Shown here: positions 16,550 to 20,159 of the stretch, in pieces
Layout: each line of letters begins with the position of its first letter
Numbering within the stretch: position 1 is the first letter of the stretch
Source: Cyanobacteria bacterium OH_CBB_238
Lineage (GTDB): Bacteria > Cyanobacteriota > Vampirovibrionia > Gastranaerophilales > Gastranaerophilaceae
NCBI GenBank assembly: GCA_023409995.1
Contig: JAEYQN010000008.1
Location: forward strand, 1-20,159
DNA length: 20,159 bases
Direction of reading: 5' to 3'
Notes under the pieces: generated by a model
What the model was told of the DNA's origin: nothing
The model's database searches: none
What the model saw: the letters and a program-made list of their open reading frames with translations, nothing else
Program-made: the position numbers and the translations under genes

Positions 16550-18400
16550 ATGGAACAATTATCAGTAACAGAATATATAAAAAAAGCCTTCGAACTAAAA
16601 AATGAGGGAAATTACAAACAAGCAATCGAGCTCTTCTATAAAGCATTAACAATAGATAATGAAAGCTCTGAAATAATGTGTGAGATAGCTGGCTTATACT
16701 CAAAACTAAAAAATCATGACCGAGCAATTGAGTATTATGAACAAGCACTTAGTAGTGACCCATTTAATTTAGACATCAAATATAACCTTGCACTTGTATA
16801 TAAAAGTATGGGAAACATGGAAAAAGCCATTGCTTTCTTAGATTCAATATACAAAAAAAATCCTAAGATAGATTATTTGGTAGACCTTTTGCATTGCTTG
16901 TATGTAGAAAAGAGATTTGAAGAAGTTATTGATGCCTATAAAAAAGCTACTTTAATTAATTCAGGCTCAGATGGATTACATTACTACGTAGGTTTATGTT
17001 ATTCAGCTCTTTCTGAATATAAAAAAGCAGAAAAACACTTTAGAAAAGCTTATGAGCTAAATAATGAGAACCTGGATGTTAAGTACGAGTTGGCTTTTGT
17101 TCTATATTCAACCGAAAGTTATGATGAAGCAGAAAGCTTATTGATGAATGTCTTGGATAGTAGAATTTGTGCAAAATCTTATTTTTTAATAGGAGAAATC
17201 AATTTTGCACTCAATCAACTTGATAAAGCAGTAAACTATATTTCGATTGCAGCAGATATTGAAAATAAAAATCCAACATACTTTTTTGAACTTGCAACAA
17301 TTTATTCACTTAAAGGATTTTTTAAAGAAGCAGAAGAAAATTTCCAAAAATCTATAAAATTGAGCCCCAACAACCTTAGTTATAATTACGCACTTGCCTA
17401 TTTGTACTATCAATCCACTCAAGTGCAAAAAGCAAAGCAAAAAATATCCTATATATTATCAATAAACCCTCAACACATTGATGCATTGATCTTACAGTCA
17501 CTTATAAAAAGTGACGAAAATGACATTATTCAAGCAAATAAAATTATAGATTTTGTTCTTGAAAATACAAGTGATAATGATTTTGCTTTTTACGTAAAAG
17601 CTATTTTATATAAAAAATTAAGTTGGTGGGAAAAAGCAATAGAATCTATTAAAAAGGCTATTTCTATAAAACCAAAATCCTTGGAATACTTAAGCGAACT
17701 TGCTATTTATAATTATGAAGCAACATTATTTGGAGACACAAAAGAGATTTGTAAAAAAATATTGAATATCGACAATAAATATATTTTCGCTTACATAATG
17801 CTTGGCAAAGTGGCTTTTCTCAATAAAGAGTATCCTAAAGCTCTTGAACTTGCAGACATTGCTATTCAATATGACAAAAATGCAGATGAAGCACACTTTT
17901 TAAAAGCAAAGATATTAAGAGCAACTGATGTAAAAAATATGGCAATTGATTGCGCCAAAGCAGCAATTACATTAGCTCCACAAAAAACGAAATATTATGA
18001 GTTTGTAGCGAAATGTTTGTTTGATCAAGAAAAATACAAGGAAGCATACCACTATTATAATGAAGCTTCCTCCCAAGATGCATTAAATGCAGATTATAAA
18101 TTCTATATGGCTAAATGCTCTCAAGCATTAGACGAAAAAAATAACACTATTGCAAATTACTCAGTAGCCAGAAGACTTGCCCCTTCAGATTCAAAAATAA
18201 TAGATGCATATGCTGAATTTTTATCAAGTATTAAAAAGCATAAACAAGCTATAGAAATAATAAACACAGCACTCGCTTTCAACCCAAAATCAAGTGAAAA
18301 AGAACTTCTTCAACACAGATTAATACAAATCAAAGATAAATATAAAATAGCTGATACCCCTTTAAAAAAGCTTTTAAATAAGCTAAAAAGAGGGAATTAA
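16550..18400 (+). CDS. Large tetratricopeptide repeat (TPR) protein
   Basis: The 616 residues are almost entirely TPR repeats of about 34 residues, roughly 17 in number, starting with NYKQAIELFYKALTIDNESS. Typical A/Y/L/P positions recur, as in HDRAIEYYEQALSSDP and WEKAIESIKKAISIKP. TPR stacks form a curved scaffold for protein-protein contact; no enzymatic domain, signal peptide or membrane span is seen, so a cytoplasmic scaffold is likely. The C-terminus is basic (LKKLLNKLKRGN). The ATG at 16550 is chosen over an in-frame TTG at 16493 and ATG at 16526 because the protein likeness begins at MEQLSVTEYIKKAFELK and a TATAAT box sits just before it. No good Shine-Dalgarno exists. Its stop interlocks with that of the downstream convergent ATPase gene. 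Its partner is unknown. Confidence 0.88.
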   Translation: MEQLSVTEYIKKAFELKNEGNYKQAIELFYKALTIDNESSEIMCEIAGLYSKLKNHDRAIEYYEQALSSDPFNLDIKYNLALVYKSMGNMEKAIAFLDSIYKKNPKIDYLVDLLHCLYVEKRFEEVIDAYKKATLINSGSDGLHYYVGLCYSALSEYKKAEKHFRKAYELNNENLDVKYELAFVLYSTESYDEAESLLMNVLDSRICAKSYFLIGEINFALNQLDKAVNYISIAADIENKNPTYFFELATIYSLKGFFKEAEENFQKSIKLSPNNLSYNYALAYLYYQSTQVQKAKQKISYILSINPQHIDALILQSLIKSDENDIIQANKIIDFVLENTSDNDFAFYVKAILYKKLSWWEKAIESIKKAISIKPKSLEYLSELAIYNYEATLFGDTKEICKKILNIDNKYIFAYIMLGKVAFLNKEYPKALELADIAIQYDKNADEAHFLKAKILRATDVKNMAIDCAKAAITLAPQKTKYYEFVAKCLFDQEKYKEAYHYYNEASSQDALNADYKFYMAKCSQALDEKNNTIANYSVARRLAPSDSKIIDAYAEFLSSIKKHKQAIEIINTALAFNPKSSEKELLQHRLIQIKDKYKIADTPLKKLLNKLKRGN

Positions 18401-20159
18401 GCCAGTTTTATATTTGCTAAATTTGGATCTAGCAATCGTCTACCCACATTGTCGAATTGAATGGAACATAAAGTCTTGTTTCCATAAGTTATTATTTTTT
18501 CAACAACACCCTTGCCATATTTAGCATGGAAAACATAATTACCTTCTTTAAAATTACAATCTTCTAGATTTTTTTTGTCAATATTAGCTTCATAGACAGG
18601 AACCGATGGTTTTTTGGGAATAGCTTTTTGAACGGGAGGTTCTGGAGCATTAATTTGCCTGGTGGCAGATTGAAGTTCTCTTGATGCGACGTCTATATGT
18701 TTTTGGGTTAAAGAAGCAGGCTTATTTAACTTTTCACTTACAGGTTCAGACTCTACAATAATTTCCCCAAACTCATTTTCACTGGCAGCACTAGGCTGTT
18801 GCATCTCATCAAGTTGTGAAGCGTTTTCAGGAAGTTCTTCTTCATCTGAGGCAACAATATATTCGATATCTTCATCATCTTCGTCAAAAATTACTAAATC
18901 ATCTTGATCTTCAACAGTTAAGGCTGAAAGATCACAAGACTCCGGCTCGACAGAATTTTGAAGAGAAGAAATTTCTCCATCTATTTCAACTACATCATAA
19001 TCTTCATTTTTTATATTGACAGTCTCAGTTTTTTCATCTTGAACAAAAGAAACCTCATCTAAAAAATCAAGATCATCACTGGTTACATCATCAATTATTG
19101 GTGATACTTCTTCAGCTTCTTGTTCTACCAAAGTTTGATTAATTGAAGAGAAATCAAATGTTTGTGGCTCCTCGACAATTTCAATAGGCTCTTTTTCTAT
19201 GATACTTTGCTGATGTAAATCTATATTATCATCAGATTCTAATAAATCTTGAACACTATCAACATCAAAGTCAATAACAGGATTCACTGCAGTAAACATT
19301 TTATCCACATCATCTTTTATTTCATCATCAACAACGGTTTCAAACGAATCTTTTGACAGCGCTTTAAGTTTGAGAATCATAGGCATAAAGAAAGTATTTT
19401 CGCTCCAAATTATAAACTCTTTTTGATTAAGTTTTTGCAAAAATGAATCATATAATTCAAAATCATTAATTTTTTCAATAGGAGCAAATAGAATTAGATT
19501 TTTACACAAAGCTTTTAAATGACCTAATAAAGAATACTTATAACCTGACACGGGAATTGGTCTTATATTTTCATTATCATACAGAGCAGTTAAAGTTGCT
19601 TTTTGAGAATTCTCATCAGTCAGATTAACAATAAAATAACACTTCTTTTGTATTTGAGATGCCACTGTTTCAATAATAAATCTATGCCATTTTTCATCAA
19701 CTTCTGACGCATCAATTATAGTAATCGATGTTTTAGACAAAAGCTTATTTAAAAAATCGAACTGGTCTTTATTCTGGGCAAATAAAGATTTTTGTTGATA
19801 TTTAATAAGTTTATTCTTAAAAATAATCAACTCAGGAATAGGATTTTGCCTGCATTGTTCGTCAATTACACTTTTAAATATATCAAAAGGAATAAAATCG
19901 TCCTCTAAGCTTTCAACATAGCTTTGAAGCTCTAACAATATCCCCTGAATTATAGCTTTATTTTCTGATGAACAATCTTCTAAGTCATTTTGAGCAATAA
20001 AATCAAATGCATTATAATTAAGAGGCAATTTATATTCTTTTGATACACTTATTCTTGTGGCATTTTCAACTTTTTTATATCTTCCGTCGAAATCAATTAT
20101 AATCGTTCTTTTATTTTGACTCTGCAAGCTATAAAGAATATTAGAAGTAATCACTGTTG
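18397..20159 (-). CDS. HerA/DUF87-like ATPase with acidic linker and C-terminal Tudor-like domain (5' end missing)
   Basis: The gene enters from beyond the right edge; the frame is open to base 20159, and a GTG at 20152-20154 is probably internal. The residue numbers here count from it. TVITSNILYSLQ reads like the helix after a Walker A loop lost past the edge. IIIDFDGRY (18-26), KLPLNYNAFDFI (42-53), SITIIDAS (143-150) and EFIIWSENTFFMPMILKL (246-263) follow the order of blocks in HerA/DUF87 ATPases. Residues about 275-475 are a low-complexity Asp/Glu-rich stretch, then a Pro/Lys-rich segment. The last 54 residues, with YVFHAKYGKGVVEKI and a GRRLLDPNLANI end, look like the Tudor-like C-terminal domain of PcrA/UvrD, which contacts RNA polymerase. 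The ATPase call is moderate and the Tudor call fairly good. Confidence 0.68.
   Translation of the reverse strand, partial: TVITSNILYSLQSQNKRTIIIDFDGRYKKVENATRISVSKEYKLPLNYNAFDFIAQNDLEDCSSENKAIIQGILLELQSYVESLEDDFIPFDIFKSVIDEQCRQNPIPELIIFKNKLIKYQQKSLFAQNKDQFDFLNKLLSKTSITIIDASEVDEKWHRFIIETVASQIQKKCYFIVNLTDENSQKATLTALYDNENIRPIPVSGYKYSLLGHLKALCKNLILFAPIEKINDFELYDSFLQKLNQKEFIIWSENTFFMPMILKLKALSKDSFETVVDDEIKDDVDKMFTAVNPVIDFDVDSVQDLLESDDNIDLHQQSIIEKEPIEIVEEPQTFDFSSINQTLVEQEAEEVSPIIDDVTSDDLDFLDEVSFVQDEKTETVNIKNEDYDVVEIDGEISSLQNSVEPESCDLSALTVEDQDDLVIFDEDDEDIEYIVASDEEELPENASQLDEMQQPSAASENEFGEIIVESEPVSEKLNKPASLTQKHIDVASRELQSATRQINAPEPPVQKAIPKKPSVPVYEANIDKKNLEDCNFKEGNYVFHAKYGKGVVEKIITYGNKTLCSIQFDNVGRRLLDPNLANIKLA

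Overview
This AT-rich window (by eye roughly 30% GC) carries 21 protein-coding genes, two of them cut by the window edges, packed on both strands with short gaps. No rRNA, tRNA, insertion sequence or CRISPR array was seen, and no gene-free stretch exceeds 300 bases. The housekeeping genes (rpoC end, panD, an RluB-type pseudouridine synthase, ROK glucokinase, holA, holB, ftsH, ferritin, uvrB) are clearly bacterial. The AT richness, a flagellar motor set and two small unrelated proteins sharing an N-terminal S-P-S-F-G motif fit a non-photosynthetic relative of Cyanobacteria (Gastranaerophilales/Melainabacteria). That placement rests on recollection of such genomes and is moderate to weak.

Layout. 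1-755 (+): the end of RNA polymerase beta' with an intrinsic terminator, then a small secreted protein of unknown function. 752-2923 (-): two SPSFG proteins, each followed by a terminator-like hairpin, then rluB and panD, closely spaced and probably co-transcribed. 3092-6005 (+): ROK glucokinase, DNA polymerase III delta and delta', spaced like an operon. 5992-10029 (+): a near-consensus promoter, ftsH, ferritin and a GT39-like membrane glycosyltransferase. 10041-13620 (-): motA, motB, fliL, fliM, fliN in transcription order, covering stator, FliL and two C-ring proteins. 13796-14488 (+): an unknown multi-pass membrane protein. 14485-16473 (-): uvrB, divergent from a 616-residue TPR protein (16550-18400, +) with overlapping promoters between them. 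18397-20159 (-): the 3' part of a large gene that looks like a HerA/DUF87-type ATPase, a long acidic linker and a C-terminal Tudor-like domain of the PcrA/UvrD kind.

How the genes work together. holA and holB supply two clamp-loader subunits. The mot/fli block forms the torque-generating part of a flagellum. ftsH and ferritin sit together as membrane quality control and iron storage. uvrB acts in nucleotide excision repair, and the nearby ATPase-Tudor protein carries the domain type that in PcrA/UvrD contacts RNA polymerase; a functional tie between them is only a hypothesis.

Most notable: the SPSFG tag on dissimilar proteins, the ATPase-acidic-Tudor architecture, a possible leaderless TPR mRNA with face-to-face promoters and a dyad beside uvrB, three of four convergent gene pairs with interlocked stop codons, no TGA stop among 21 genes, and a FliM without a canonical N-terminal CheY-binding peptide.
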